DNA from: Pseudomonas alliivorans
GTDB lineage: Bacteria; Pseudomonadota; Gammaproteobacteria; Pseudomonadales; Pseudomonadaceae
Assembly (NCBI RefSeq): GCF_017826695.1
Contig: NZ_JAFFZW010000002.1
Coordinates: 620,001 to 684,000, forward strand
DNA: 64,000 bases
Reading direction: 5' to 3'
Every line of letters begins with the position of its first letter. Position 1 is the stretch's first letter. A model generated the notes under the pieces. It worked only from the letters and a program-made list of their open reading frames with translations. It was not told where the DNA came from and ran no database searches. The translations under genes and the position numbers were made by a program. Positions 1-9,920 of this stretch are shown piece by piece.

Positions 1-1154
1 GCGCGCGTACCGACTGGGCTCCGCTGGCAGGGGCTGCAGGCGATATGAAAGGGGCCGCCGACCTGGCAATGGCCTCAACAATCTTCCATTGGGGCCTGCA
101 CCCTTGGGCGATCTACGCGATTGTTGCGCTGTCCCTTGCTCTTTTTTCCTACAACAAAGGTCTGCCACTCTCAATACGCTCGATCTTCTATCCATTGCTG
201 GGAGAACGTGTCTGGGGATGGCCAGGGCATATCATCGATATACTCGCGGTTTTCGCCACGCTATTCGGATTGGCGACATCACTAGGGATCGGTGCAGAAC
301 AGGCCGCTGCAGGGATTGAATACCTATTCGGTATCAAGTCCTCGAACCTGAGCAAAGTTGTGCTGATCATTGGCATTACACTGATAGCACTGTGGTCGGT
401 TTTGTCAGGCTTGGACAAAGGTGTGAAGCTGCTGTCCCAGATCAACATGGGTTTGGCGCTGTTGCTGCTGCTGTTCATTATCATCGTGGGCCCGACTCTC
501 GCAATTTTCAGCGGGTTCTTCAAGAATCTGGTGACCTACGCAGAGTACCTTCCTGCACTGTCCAACCCGTTCGGAAGAACTGACACCGAGTTCACTCAAG
601 GCTGGACTGCCTTCTATTGGGCCTGGTGGATCAGTTGGTCACCTTTTGTCGGGATGTTTATCGCCCGTGTCAGTCGCGGTCGGACCGTTCGGGAATTCCT
701 GATCTCAGTGTTGTTGGTACCTACACTCGTTTCAGTATTGTGGATGACAACGTTCGGCGGAACGGCTATTGACCAAGCCACCGTCCAGGGATTTGTCGGT
801 GTCAAGGATGCCGTCCTGGAGCTCAAGTTGTTCGCAATGCTCGGGCATTTACCGCTCAAGGATATCACCTCGTTTCTGGGGATCATCCTGGTCATTGTCT
901 TCTTCATTACCTCCTCTGACTCCGGGTCTCTGGTGATCGACACCATCACAGCCGGTGGCAAAGTCGACGCACCTGTTCCACAGCGCGTTTTTTGGGCAGT
1001 CATCGAAGGTGTGATCGCCATCGCTTTGTTGCTCGGCGGTGGTCTGGTGGCATTGCAGGCGATGGCCGTTTCCACCGGCCTGCCGTTCGCGATCGTACTG
1101 ATGCTGGGGTGCATTTCATTGATCAAAGGCCTGATGTCTGAGCCCCGATCGTAA
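1..1154 (+). CDS. BCCT-family osmolyte transporter, 5' truncated
   Basis: Secondary transporter of the betaine/choline/carnitine family, which imports quaternary ammonium compounds across the inner membrane. The frame is open from base 3 at the window edge, so the ATG at 45 is internal and the true start lies upstream. The family signature WAWWISWSPFVGMFIARVSR is encoded at about 619-680, followed by GRTVREF, and TSSDSGSLVIDT lies near 910-945; several long hydrophobic helices surround them. The protein ends only a few residues after the last hydrophobic helix, so it has no long cytoplasmic C-terminal domain of the BetT kind. The family call is firm; the substrate (choline, betaine, carnitine or other) cannot be told from this fragment. 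Confidence 0.9.
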   Translation, partial: ARTDWAPLAGAAGDMKGAADLAMASTIFHWGLHPWAIYAIVALSLALFSYNKGLPLSIRSIFYPLLGERVWGWPGHIIDILAVFATLFGLATSLGIGAEQAAAGIEYLFGIKSSNLSKVVLIIGITLIALWSVLSGLDKGVKLLSQINMGLALLLLLFIIIVGPTLAIFSGFFKNLVTYAEYLPALSNPFGRTDTEFTQGWTAFYWAWWISWSPFVGMFIARVSRGRTVREFLISVLLVPTLVSVLWMTTFGGTAIDQATVQGFVGVKDAVLELKLFAMLGHLPLKDITSFLGIILVIVFFITSSDSGSLVIDTITAGGKVDAPVPQRVFWAVIEGVIAIALLLGGGLVALQAMAVSTGLPFAIVLMLGCISLIKGLMSEPRS

Positions 1155-1477
1155 GACCTCACGGGATGACTTAACAAAATCTGACAGTCTGCGAGATGCG
1201 TAACTCTGCAATGGTGTTGCGCGCTCACGGGCACCTGTCGAGGGTGGCATGCTGCAAGCAACTATCGATCTTTTCATAAGTGTTGTCAGGGACCAGCGGA
1301 ACACTTCTGCTGCTCGCATTCCTATTGATAAGTATCGGAGTACCTGACTTGCCTGAGCCTTGGTGTGGGCAGCGTTGCAGTCGCACGGGCTGTGCAGGAT
1401 ATATTGATTGGACGGCTATTACGAAATAGATGCCCCCCCTATCTACCAGCAAAGGCTTGATCAAGCGGAGCAGTAGA
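1155..1477. other. Intergenic region, nothing firm
   Basis: No convincing gene. The plus-strand frame near 1405-1475 reads DGYYEIDAPPIYQQRLDQAE and then stops. This could be the decayed end of a gene, faintly like the C-terminus of S1/P1 nucleases, but it is too short to assign. A seven-C run lies at about 1433-1439. Confidence 0.3.
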
Positions 1478-2200
1478 TCAATCCCACAGCGTTCCGACGG
1501 GCGTGGATGGGGAGTAATGGTTAGCTATCTGCGCCTGCAGCAACTCGGCAGTAGCAAGGGCATCGGTTAGCGCGTGATGCGCATGGTAGTTTGGCAGGTT
1601 ATAGCGCACGCGGCTGTCCGCCAGCCTGATCGAGGGCTGAGGACGACGCAGAAGCCGGTCGAGCCATCCAGGTTTCTGTCTATGCATTCGTGCTTCCAAC
1701 TGCATGGTGTCAATGACCGGAAACTGCAGCCCTTCTCCCAGATAACGGCGAAACGCCTGATCAAGAAAGCCTCGCTCGATATTACGGTAATGCACAACCA
1801 TCACCCTCCCTGCCATCGCCCCCAACAGGGCATCCACAACCTCCGTCAGCGGGGGAGCCTGCAAAATATCGGTATGGGTGATGTGGTGGAAGGTGATCGA
1901 TTGACTACTCAGCTCTGAGGGAGGCTTGATCACCCAATAAAATGCCTGACCGCAATGTACACGTTGCAAGCTGAACGGCATCAGGCCGATGCTGACAATG
2001 CTATGGACCTGCGCGTTGAGGCCAGTGGTCTCCACATCCATCGCCAGCAATTGCACCTGCTCTATGGGTGTCCTTGCGTCAACGGCGCCAGCTTCATAGA
2101 ACCTTCGCACGCAAGGATTGATCGCGTTATGAGCCAACGTCTGAAATCTGTCGGCCCATTCCACGGTTTCAGGTTTGCTTACGGAGTGGCTACCCATCAT
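1478..2200 (-). CDS. DEDD-type 3'-5' exonuclease (DnaQ-like)
   Basis: A 240-residue exonuclease-fold protein, expected to remove nucleotides from 3' ends of DNA or RNA with two metal ions. Exo I is visible as AMDVETTG (Asp55, Glu57), and the C-terminal motif as HHALTDALATAELL with the metal-binding Asp and its His. The middle motif is probably in the segment HYRNIERGFLDQAF. The first 45 residues precede the nuclease fold. Its ATG overlaps the stop of the upstream cNMP/CBS/DUF294 gene by one base (TAATG), so the two are almost certainly translationally coupled. It is not the polymerase III epsilon subunit, whose neighbours would differ. The function of the pair is unknown; a signalling protein coupled to a nuclease is a recurring arrangement in Pseudomonas. 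Confidence 0.85.
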   Translation of the reverse strand: MMGSHSVSKPETVEWADRFQTLAHNAINPCVRRFYEAGAVDARTPIEQVQLLAMDVETTGLNAQVHSIVSIGLMPFSLQRVHCGQAFYWVIKPPSELSSQSITFHHITHTDILQAPPLTEVVDALLGAMAGRVMVVHYRNIERGFLDQAFRRYLGEGLQFPVIDTMQLEARMHRQKPGWLDRLLRRPQPSIRLADSRVRYNLPNYHAHHALTDALATAELLQAQIANHYSPSTPVGTLWD

Positions 2201-4077
2201 TACGACTGACGCCCTTTGCCCGGATAACGAAATCGCAGAAAATTCTGCGCATTGCTCAACACTTGAAACGCTTCTTTGAGGTTGTGCCTTTCACTGGTGG
2301 AAAATCGCTCAGGCTCAATGTAGTTATCCGGCGTCGCGCCCTGCTCAAGGGCGTCTGCCTGATGCCGGATTCGGACCATGGACAAAAACTCTAATGCGTA
2401 ACGTAGATGCTCCACCGCATCGGGCTGTAAACGCTGGGTCGTGCTGATTGCATCGAGACGATCAAACGAGTTCTGCGCCGTAGTGCCGCACGCCAGAGCA
2501 TGGATGCGGATGAGGTCGGTCAGGGGTGCTGTTCCCCTGCCCTTCAAATTGATAATTCTCTTCTGCTGGCCGTCTGTTTCCACTACAAAAGTACGGAAGA
2601 ACCCCAACGGTGGCGTACGATTCAGCGCAATCCGGGCCATTGCGTTAAGAAATCCGGGATGGGTACTGGATTTTTCAGCACACAACGTCTTGAGCGCGTG
2701 AACGAGATCAAGCTGGCCATAAACACCATCGAGGTCGAAAAAAATACTGCTGTTAAGTAGCGTCCCGGCATTTGGTTTTTCAATCCATCGCTCAAAGTAG
2801 GCTCGCCAGATCCGTAATGGCTGCCGCCACTGATCATTGGTGGCCATCACCCCACCCTTGCAATAGCTATAGCCGCACGCTGCGAGGCCATCACTGACGA
2901 ATGTGGCAAGACTGTGAAAGTAACCGTCATGCAGAACGGGGTCGAACCGATCATCCAGCACCAGAGCGTTATCCTGGTCGGTTACCAGCAATTGCTCATC
3001 TCGAGCCATCGAGCCCAGTACCATGAAGCAGTACGGTACTGGCGGCGGACCCAGTTCTTTCTCCGCCAACTCAATCAGACGCTGGGTAAAGGCCCGGCCA
3101 ATACCTGAAATAGCGCTGCCGATCATGTGCGCAGTCGCGCCGTCCCGCACCATCCGAATGTAGGTGGCGCGAAGATCACGCAGCAATGAGCGCAATCCCG
3201 CGACAGACGTCTGATTGGATATTCGGTTGACCAGGTACAAGCTACTCTGGGACTCGTAGCGGATGATATCCGACAGATTAATCAGGCCTAAGGTACGGCC
3301 CTTGTGGACGACTGGCAGGTGATGAATATTACGCCTCAGCATGACCAGCATCGCCTCGAACACCGAGTCGTCTGCCTGTATTGCTACGGGATCGCTGGAC
3401 ATGACTTCACTGATAGGTGTCGATACCCCGCTTCGCCCCAAGGCAACTACACGCGTACGCAGATCCCGATCAGTGACGATACCGACCATCTTTGCTGCTT
3501 CGCCTTCAACCACAGCCATCACTACCACACAAGAAACACTTTGTTCGGTCATGACTTTGGCGGCGTCATGCACCGAGGTGTCGGATGCGACCCAGACCAA
3601 AGCACGAGAAATCAAAGCGCGGCTTTTCAGTTGGATCAACTCGCTTGCACGGCCTTGGGCATCGACGGCGGACTTGAGTCTGGAGTGGCCTTCCGCCTCA
3701 ACGAAATCGGCAAAGGCATCGTGCTGCGCACATAACTGGGCGAACACCTCTGCGGGAATAAAGTAGATCAGGCTGTCTTCCAGGGCGCGGGCAGGAAAGC
3801 GAACTTTGTTGCTGCGCAGCAAACCTGCCTGGCCGAAGATGTCTCCTTCAACGAGTCGGTTGTAGAGCTCACCATTCCGGCGATAAACCTCTACTGCCCC
3901 GCTGCGCACGTAGTGCAGGTCCTGGATGATCGCTCCCGCCTCGAGGATATCGCTGCCGGCCTTGAAATAGCCGACTTCAACGCGCTGTGCGATAGCATCC
4001 AGCGATGCCTGCGGCAACGTATCGAAAGGTGCGAAGCGTTGAAGATGGTCGCGAATCTCCAGTAACTCGATTTGCAT
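2200..4077 (-). CDS. cNMP-binding/CBS/DUF294 nucleotidyltransferase-like protein
   Basis: A 625-residue cytoplasmic signalling protein with four parts: a cyclic-nucleotide-binding fold (about 1-130), two CBS repeats (about 165-275), a DUF294 nucleotidyltransferase-like domain (about 300-440) and its C-terminal helical partner (about 470-615). The nucleotidyltransferase motif is GSMARDEQ (355-362) followed by TDQD (366-369), the G-S and D-x-D pattern of GlnD-like uridylyltransferases. CBS pairs usually sense adenosine nucleotides. The start at 4077 has GAGG seven bases upstream. It is the first gene of an operon with the exonuclease. Substrate and partner are unknown; the domain calls are secure, the role is inference. 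Confidence 0.9.
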   Translation of the reverse strand: MQIELLEIRDHLQRFAPFDTLPQASLDAIAQRVEVGYFKAGSDILEAGAIIQDLHYVRSGAVEVYRRNGELYNRLVEGDIFGQAGLLRSNKVRFPARALEDSLIYFIPAEVFAQLCAQHDAFADFVEAEGHSRLKSAVDAQGRASELIQLKSRALISRALVWVASDTSVHDAAKVMTEQSVSCVVVMAVVEGEAAKMVGIVTDRDLRTRVVALGRSGVSTPISEVMSSDPVAIQADDSVFEAMLVMLRRNIHHLPVVHKGRTLGLINLSDIIRYESQSSLYLVNRISNQTSVAGLRSLLRDLRATYIRMVRDGATAHMIGSAISGIGRAFTQRLIELAEKELGPPPVPYCFMVLGSMARDEQLLVTDQDNALVLDDRFDPVLHDGYFHSLATFVSDGLAACGYSYCKGGVMATNDQWRQPLRIWRAYFERWIEKPNAGTLLNSSIFFDLDGVYGQLDLVHALKTLCAEKSSTHPGFLNAMARIALNRTPPLGFFRTFVVETDGQQKRIINLKGRGTAPLTDLIRIHALACGTTAQNSFDRLDAISTTQRLQPDAVEHLRYALEFLSMVRIRHQADALEQGATPDNYIEPERFSTSERHNLKEAFQVLSNAQNFLRFRYPGKGRQS

Positions 4078-4367
4078 GGGACCTCAAGGTCGATGAACAA
4101 GGCGGGCCCGGCCAAGTGCCCGGGCAGGATCAGTACTGCAGTCATGCGCCACCAGACCACATGTCAGAGAGATGTTCAACCAACCCATGCCCGTATGAAG
4201 AAGCCCGCGTGGAAAAGCGGCTTCATTACTGTTTTTCCGGGTAGCGTGCAACGGGTCGTCTTGTCATAGACATTTGTGTAACATGCGTCACCGGGTGTCA
4301 CCGCAAACCGCGGCAAGGCAGGTTTAACTTAGCGCAGGTCGGGCCGCCGCGCGGGGTTATCACGCCT

Positions 4368-5615
4368 ATGAACTTGGATCCCTCGCGTCTTGAAAAAGAC
4401 CATAGCCATACAACACCTGCTGCGCTGGCTTTTCTCACCCGTTTTTTCGCTGCCGAATCCGCTGGCGGCCTGATTTTAATGGCGGCTGCGTTTGCCGCGC
4501 TCGTCGTCGCGAACTCCTCATGGTCTGAAGCTTACTTTTCAACCCTGCATATCAAACTCTTTGGTCTTTCGATCGAACATTGGGTCAACGATGGGTTGAT
4601 GGCTATTTTCTTCATGCTGGTCGGCCTCGAAATCAAGCGTGAAATGCTCGTGGGTCAGTTATCCAGCTGGAGCCAGCGCGCACTTCCGGGCTTTGCCGCA
4701 CTGGGAGGGATGCTCATACCGGCATCGATCTACATTGCCATCAACTGGGGAAATCCTGAAACCCTGGGTGGTTGGGCAATTCCTGCGGCAACGGACATTG
4801 CTTTTGCGCTGGGCGTTCTGTCTCTGCTGGGCAAGCGTGTTCCTGTCTCTTTGAAAATTTTCCTGTCTGCCCTGGCGATTCTCGATGACCTTGGGGCAGT
4901 GGTTATCATCGCACTGTTCTACACCAGCGGTTTATCCATCAGTATGCTTCTGGCTTCGCTGGCCGTGATCGTTTTTCTGCTCGTGCTCAACCGTTGCGGA
5001 GTGAAGAGGATTTGGCCTTACATGGTGGCGGGCAGTTTACTGTGGTTCTTCATGCTCCAGTCCGGCATTCACGCAACGTTGGCGGGAGTCATTCTCGCAC
5101 TTTGCATTCCGCTGGGTGATCCGGACCACGAGCGCAAGTCTCCACTTATCTATCTGGAGGAAAAACTGCATCCGTGGGTGGCTTTCGCCGTCGTACCCGT
5201 CTTTGGTTTTGCCAACGCCGGAGTGTCGCTTGCAGGTATTTCACCCGGTAATCTGATTGATCCAGTGCCGCTGGGCGTGGCTTTGGGGCTCTTGCTGGGT
5301 AAGCAAGTGGGCGTGTTCGGTCTCTCCGCGCTGGCCATTCGTTCAGGTCTGGCAAGACTGCCGGAAGGATGTGGTTGGCTCCAGCTATACGGCATGGCAC
5401 TGCTATGCGGCATTGGCTTCACGATGAGCCTGTTTATCGGGGCGCTGGCCTTTGCCGGAAATCCACTTTTGGTGGATGAGGTAAAAGTCGGTGTGTTACT
5501 GGGCTCTGTGCTTTCCGCTGTTCTAGGGGTTGCCGTTCTTCTCAGCGCCAGGCCGCTCCTGTTGGAGCCTGACATTAACCGCTCAGGCAGCCAGGGACCC
5601 GACCCGCGGAATTAA
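4368..5615 (+). CDS. nhaA: Na+/H+ antiporter NhaA
   Basis: Inner-membrane antiporter that exchanges cytoplasmic Na+ or Li+ for external protons, giving salt and alkaline-pH tolerance. It has 415 residues with about twelve hydrophobic helices, slightly longer than the roughly 390 of E. coli NhaA because of a polar N-terminal extension of about 20 residues. Family hallmarks are [10 protein letters not shown] (141-150) and the ion-binding Asp pair in [10 protein letters not shown] (Asp173-Asp174). [15 protein letters not shown] (85-99) is also typical. The gene stands alone with about 290 bp upstream. It lies 3.2 kb from the BCCT transporter, so two osmotic/ionic-stress genes share the region, though with no sign of co-transcription. 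Confidence 0.96.
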   Translation: MNLDPSRLEKDHSHTTPAALAFLTRFFAAESAGGLILMAAAFAALVVANSSWSEAYFSTLHIKLFGLSIEHWVNDGLMAIFFMLVGLEIKREMLVGQLSSWSQRALPGFAALGGMLIPASIYIAINWGNPETLGGWAIPAATDIAFALGVLSLLGKRVPVSLKIFLSALAILDDLGAVVIIALFYTSGLSISMLLASLAVIVFLLVLNRCGVKRIWPYMVAGSLLWFFMLQSGIHATLAGVILALCIPLGDPDHERKSPLIYLEEKLHPWVAFAVVPVFGFANAGVSLAGISPGNLIDPVPLGVALGLLLGKQVGVFGLSALAIRSGLARLPEGCGWLQLYGMALLCGIGFTMSLFIGALAFAGNPLLVDEVKVGVLLGSVLSAVLGVAVLLSARPLLLEPDINRSGSQGPDPRN

Positions 5616-5878
5616 GTGAGTCCCAAGAGTGCAGGAATAAACGCTTGACAAGTTGCACGAGGGTAAGCGTCCGGCGAAGTCACCTACCCGATCCCTGCGA
5701 TATCTCAAAGATGTGCTAACCCGGTTGCCGGCGTAGCGGGCGAGTGAGATCGGCCAGTTGCTGCCGCATCAGTGGAGACCGATGTAATGGCAAACGGTGT
5801 GTCCATACAGGATTGTATCAGTTGATTTTCTTGGCTTTATGCGGCAGATTCATGCCATGAGCAGTTACAGTTTCCGTT
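5616..5878. other. Intergenic region upstream of leader RNA
   Basis: No gene seen. It would hold the nhaA terminator and the promoter of the candidate structured RNA that follows; neither is obvious by eye. Confidence 0.3.
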
Positions 5879-5962
5879 GCGCAAGTTCCATTATTATCGC
5901 CTTCACATAGGTGGTGGGGCTGCGCACGATCTGCCGAACCCCGTCTCAAAAGCGGGGTTTTT
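5879..5962 (+). ncRNA. Candidate structured leader RNA (C4-like?)
   Basis: Two consecutive hairpins precede the SnoaL-like gene. The first runs 5879-5925: GCGCA and AGTTCC on the left pair with GGGGCT and TGCGC on the right, and an inner ATCGCC/GGTGGT stem closes a TTCACATA loop. The second is a terminator-like stem, AACCCCG/CGGGGTT, followed by T residues (5937-5962). From memory this resembles the C4 antisense RNA family reported in Pseudomonas and phage P1, but no covariance search could be run. Confidence 0.45.
5937..5962 (+). terminator. Intrinsic terminator or attenuator
   Basis: The stem AACCCCG/CGGGGTT around a TCTCAAAAG loop is followed by five T residues. It sits 37 bases upstream of the ATG at 5999, so it ends the leader RNA or attenuates the gene. 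Confidence 0.7.
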
Positions 5963-5998
5963 CATTCCTGCTTCTGAGGCTCATACAGGAGCACAGGA

Positions 5999-6409
5999 AT
6001 GGACGCACTTACCCGAACTCTCAAAGAGACAATTGAGGCCGCTGATCGCGCTATCACAGCCGAAGACTTCGACGAGCTGATGAAATTTTATGCGGATGAC
6101 GCCAGTCTCGTGGTCAAACCAGGATTGACCGTCTCAGGCAAAGAGAGCATCCGCCGAGCTTTTGTCGCCATTGCGGATCATTTCAATAACAGCATCGTTG
6201 TCACACAGGGGGAGATCCAAGTTATACAAGGAGGTGATGTAGCTCTCGTTATCATGGAAACCTTGCTACAGGCCACGGATAAGGCCGGTGTGAAAACTGA
6301 GATTTCGCGCAGGGCGACCTACGTGTTTCGACAAATCTCGGAAAAGTGGCTATGCGTGGTGGACAACTCCTATGGGACGACGCTACTTGATAGCGTCGTC
6401 GGATCGTAG
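5999..6409 (+). CDS. SnoaL-like / DUF4440 (NTF2-fold) protein
   Basis: A 136-residue cytoplasmic protein of the NTF2-like superfamily. The pattern is typical: an N-terminal helix, FYADDASLVVKPG, a KESIRRAF helix, then a curved sheet ending in WLCVVDNSYG. Such proteins are small cone-shaped folds used as isomerases, hydrolases or simple ligand binders, and the fold alone does not fix a reaction. The start is supported by CAGGAG about eight bases upstream. It lies directly behind a terminator-like hairpin, which suggests control at the RNA level. A weak inverted repeat, GCCTAC/GTAGGC, follows the stop at about 6427-6447. Confidence 0.75.
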   Translation: MDALTRTLKETIEAADRAITAEDFDELMKFYADDASLVVKPGLTVSGKESIRRAFVAIADHFNNSIVVTQGEIQVIQGGDVALVIMETLLQATDKAGVKTEISRRATYVFRQISEKWLCVVDNSYGTTLLDSVVGS

Positions 6410-6560
6410 GACATCAAAAGGATAGTGCCTACCTCCTGCAAGTAGGCTCCATCACCCACAAATTAAAGGCGGCAGTTTAGCTATCAGCAAGGTGTGTCTG
6501 CCAGACGCTTACGTCATTTAGAGCAGCCAGCAATCTGATTTTTCGGTTTTGGGCAGACAC

Positions 6561-7640
6561 TTAAAGTGCGGCTGCTGGTAATGCCCGAATACTGTCCGCC
6601 AGAATTGCTTCGCTGCGAATTGTCGTAGCTACCACGCTGTTATTTGCAGCGGCTAGCGCCTGCTGCAAATATCGTTCACCTAGCTGCAGGTCTCCATCTA
6701 AAAAAGCTCGCAGGGCCGCACAGCGTGGACGTAGCCAAGGGCAATACCAATCAAGGTCGCTATTCGTCCAGTCGTCCCACAGATGCTTGGCGTCCTGATC
6801 TAGATATGCCCGGACGAAAGCGAACTCAATGCGCAACAGAGTGAGCAGCGTGCCTATACCTTTGAGTGACTGCACATGCTCCTGTAACACCGCCTCCAGA
6901 TCCTGCTCCAGTTGCATTGCCGCCGTGAGATCGCCTTGGTTAAACAAGGCACTAAGCCGGTAGCTCATGGCGATCAAGGGTTGAGGCATGGCTCCTTGGG
7001 ACAGCTGTGCAATATCAGCATCTGGCAGTTGCTCGCAAGGCACTCCCGCCACTGACATTGCCAGCAAGCGCATGTGGGCCAATTCAGCTCGTTGATCGTC
7101 GCGATGCATCCACCAGGCGATTAAGAGTGTGCCATCGCTGGGCAGAATTCGGGAGGTTGGTACCAGATTGGCCAATGCAATACTCAAGTTAAGCATGGCA
7201 AATGCGAGGAAAAACGCTGAGATCAGCCCCTCAATGAACCAGCTACCCCCCCATGAGGCTAATCCCATGAGCAGGTTGGCCATTGGGCCCATAAGCACTA
7301 CCCATAACATCTGCTGGCGCAGAGGACGCTCAAGGTTGGCCGCTGCCATCACGTAACCGCCGAGTCGACGATCCTTGATCTGCGGCGACCATCGGATCCG
7401 CCAATTCCGGCGTCTCACCTGAACCTCCACAGCTGCGAAACGCATCATCAACACTGGCATGCGGTGCAGTCTGGCACCTAGGTAGTGACCGCCTTCATGC
7501 ACGATCATGGCAATAACACCTAGCCCCGACGCCAAGATCAGTGACAAAAACGGTTGTAACTCTGAGCGCAAATGCAGCCCCAGAATCAACGCTGCGCCCA
7601 TCCAGCCCACCAGCCCAAAGAGCACTTGCATAAAGCGCAT
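6561..7640 (-). CDS. Membrane M50-like zinc metallopeptidase
   Basis: A 359-residue membrane protein with the zinc motif HEGGH (HExxH type, about residues 48-52) inside an N-terminal hydrophobic segment, and a second element NLVPTSRILPSDG (about 162-174) matching the N-x-x-P...D-G motif of site-2 proteases. Between them are further membrane helices (about 110-160). The C-terminal 170 residues are soluble and mostly helical, without a PDZ domain, perhaps a helical-repeat sensor or substrate arm. Active-site motifs suggest cleavage near or within membranes. It is monocistronic; its nearest coding neighbours are the convergent SnoaL-like gene and the IS element. No substrate can be named. Confidence 0.75.
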   Translation of the reverse strand: MRFMQVLFGLVGWMGAALILGLHLRSELQPFLSLILASGLGVIAMIVHEGGHYLGARLHRMPVLMMRFAAVEVQVRRRNWRIRWSPQIKDRRLGGYVMAAANLERPLRQQMLWVVLMGPMANLLMGLASWGGSWFIEGLISAFFLAFAMLNLSIALANLVPTSRILPSDGTLLIAWWMHRDDQRAELAHMRLLAMSVAGVPCEQLPDADIAQLSQGAMPQPLIAMSYRLSALFNQGDLTAAMQLEQDLEAVLQEHVQSLKGIGTLLTLLRIEFAFVRAYLDQDAKHLWDDWTNSDLDWYCPWLRPRCAALRAFLDGDLQLGERYLQQALAAANNSVVATTIRSEAILADSIRALPAAAL

Positions 7641-8191
7641 TAGGCTACAACCTGACTCTTGCTAATTTTCATCACAGCTTTCCTTGAGCTTGCGACCGAC
7701 AGAATAGTATCGGTTTTTCCAGATGTGTCCGACTGTCAGTGTTTGGCATGTAGGCGTCTTAGGTCAATGTCCGCCGTATATGACCGTTCGCGTCAGGCGC
7801 TATCTGGTTCAGCTCTGTTATGAATGCGGATTGAAGCCGAGTGACTTGCGAGCCATCCTGTGCAAGGCGCAAAAAAAACAGCCAGACCAGAACAAGGATT
7901 CCTAGTGGATGGCTTTGGCGTCGTCCAACTCCCAGCCATCTCTATCGATGTCAGCTAACGTTGATTCTATAATCCCTCAAAAAGCTCATATCTTGACTAT
8001 GACCCGCTGGAGTGATGCCACATTCCTCGACGTTATGCCAGCGATCCTCCGCGCGAACTGTATTCCCCCGGACGTTTACGGTGTGCGCACGCTTCACCCG
8101 CGGTTAGGCTACCCTGCACTAGCCCTCCATGGCACCCCAGCCTGGAAAGCTAGTTTGGTCTTAAGATCCTATCCTAGAGCCCGCAGTTGCC
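7641..8191. other. Gene-poor region beside an IS insertion
   Basis: This stretch between the peptidase and the IS3 element carries no recognisable gene. Two plus-strand open frames exist, 7780-7905 (41 residues from ATG) and 7909 onward through the IS end; neither resembles a known family. The second frame runs unbroken into the insertion, so it may be a remnant of a gene split by it. Confidence 0.3.
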
Positions 8192-8255
8192 TGTAGTGGT
8201 CTAATGAAACCGGACACTCATTTAGGTGAGAATGCTCGCCAGATCGAGGTGTCAG

Positions 8256-9417
<1,162 letters not shown>

Positions 9418-9474
9418 CCACTACAGCCCGTGCTAACCAATAGGGGCCAGTGAGATGATCATCCTTCGCATGCA

Positions 9475-9723
9475 TCAGCCATTTCTTAGCTCTCGTTCTA
9501 CGTCGCATAGACGTTTGTAAGCGTCCGGGGGCATGGGCAACGGAATGAAAGCAGGTTGCAGCGCCGTATTTTGCTGCGTGTGTAACCGAATCCATTTGTG
9601 GACGAGGTTTGCATTGAGGCTATGGCTGAGCGCGATGCTGGCAATCAAAGCGCCTGGCTGGGCACACTCTTGAATGACCTGGGCTTTGAAGGGCTTGGAA
9701 TAGGAACGGCGTGTTGGCTGCAT
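9475..9723 (-). pseudogene. IS66-family TnpA fragment
   Basis: An 82-residue reading from the ATG at 9723: RSYSKPFKAQVIQECAQPGA and LSHSLNANLVHKWIRLH match the helix-turn-helix of IS66 accessory protein TnpA. The normal C-terminal part after FIPLPMP is replaced by an unrelated short tail, and no tnpB or tnpC follows, because the IS3 element begins about 50 bp away. This is a dead relic of an older insertion. The minus-strand frame upstream (about 9740-9845) gives a basic segment, RIRPAKSPTKPRKAKTW, possibly another transposase end, unassigned. Confidence 0.75.
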
Positions 9724-9920
9724 GAAATACCCACTTAAAAGGCTAGAACTGGTGCCCACTTAAATTTAAGTGCACACCATGTCTTGGCTTTGCGGGGCTT
9801 GGTAGGTGACTTGGCCGGACGGATACGCACGAGGTTAAAGCGTCCCGCTTGAGATCTGACAAGGCTGCTCAGGTCAGCCTGTCAGAATGAATCGCCAAAC
9901 TCGGCATATGGCCGTAGTTT

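Noticed and set aside
45..1154. ATG at 45 as start of the BCCT transporter
   Set aside because: The frame is open to the window edge and the residues before it fit the transporter, so the start is upstream.
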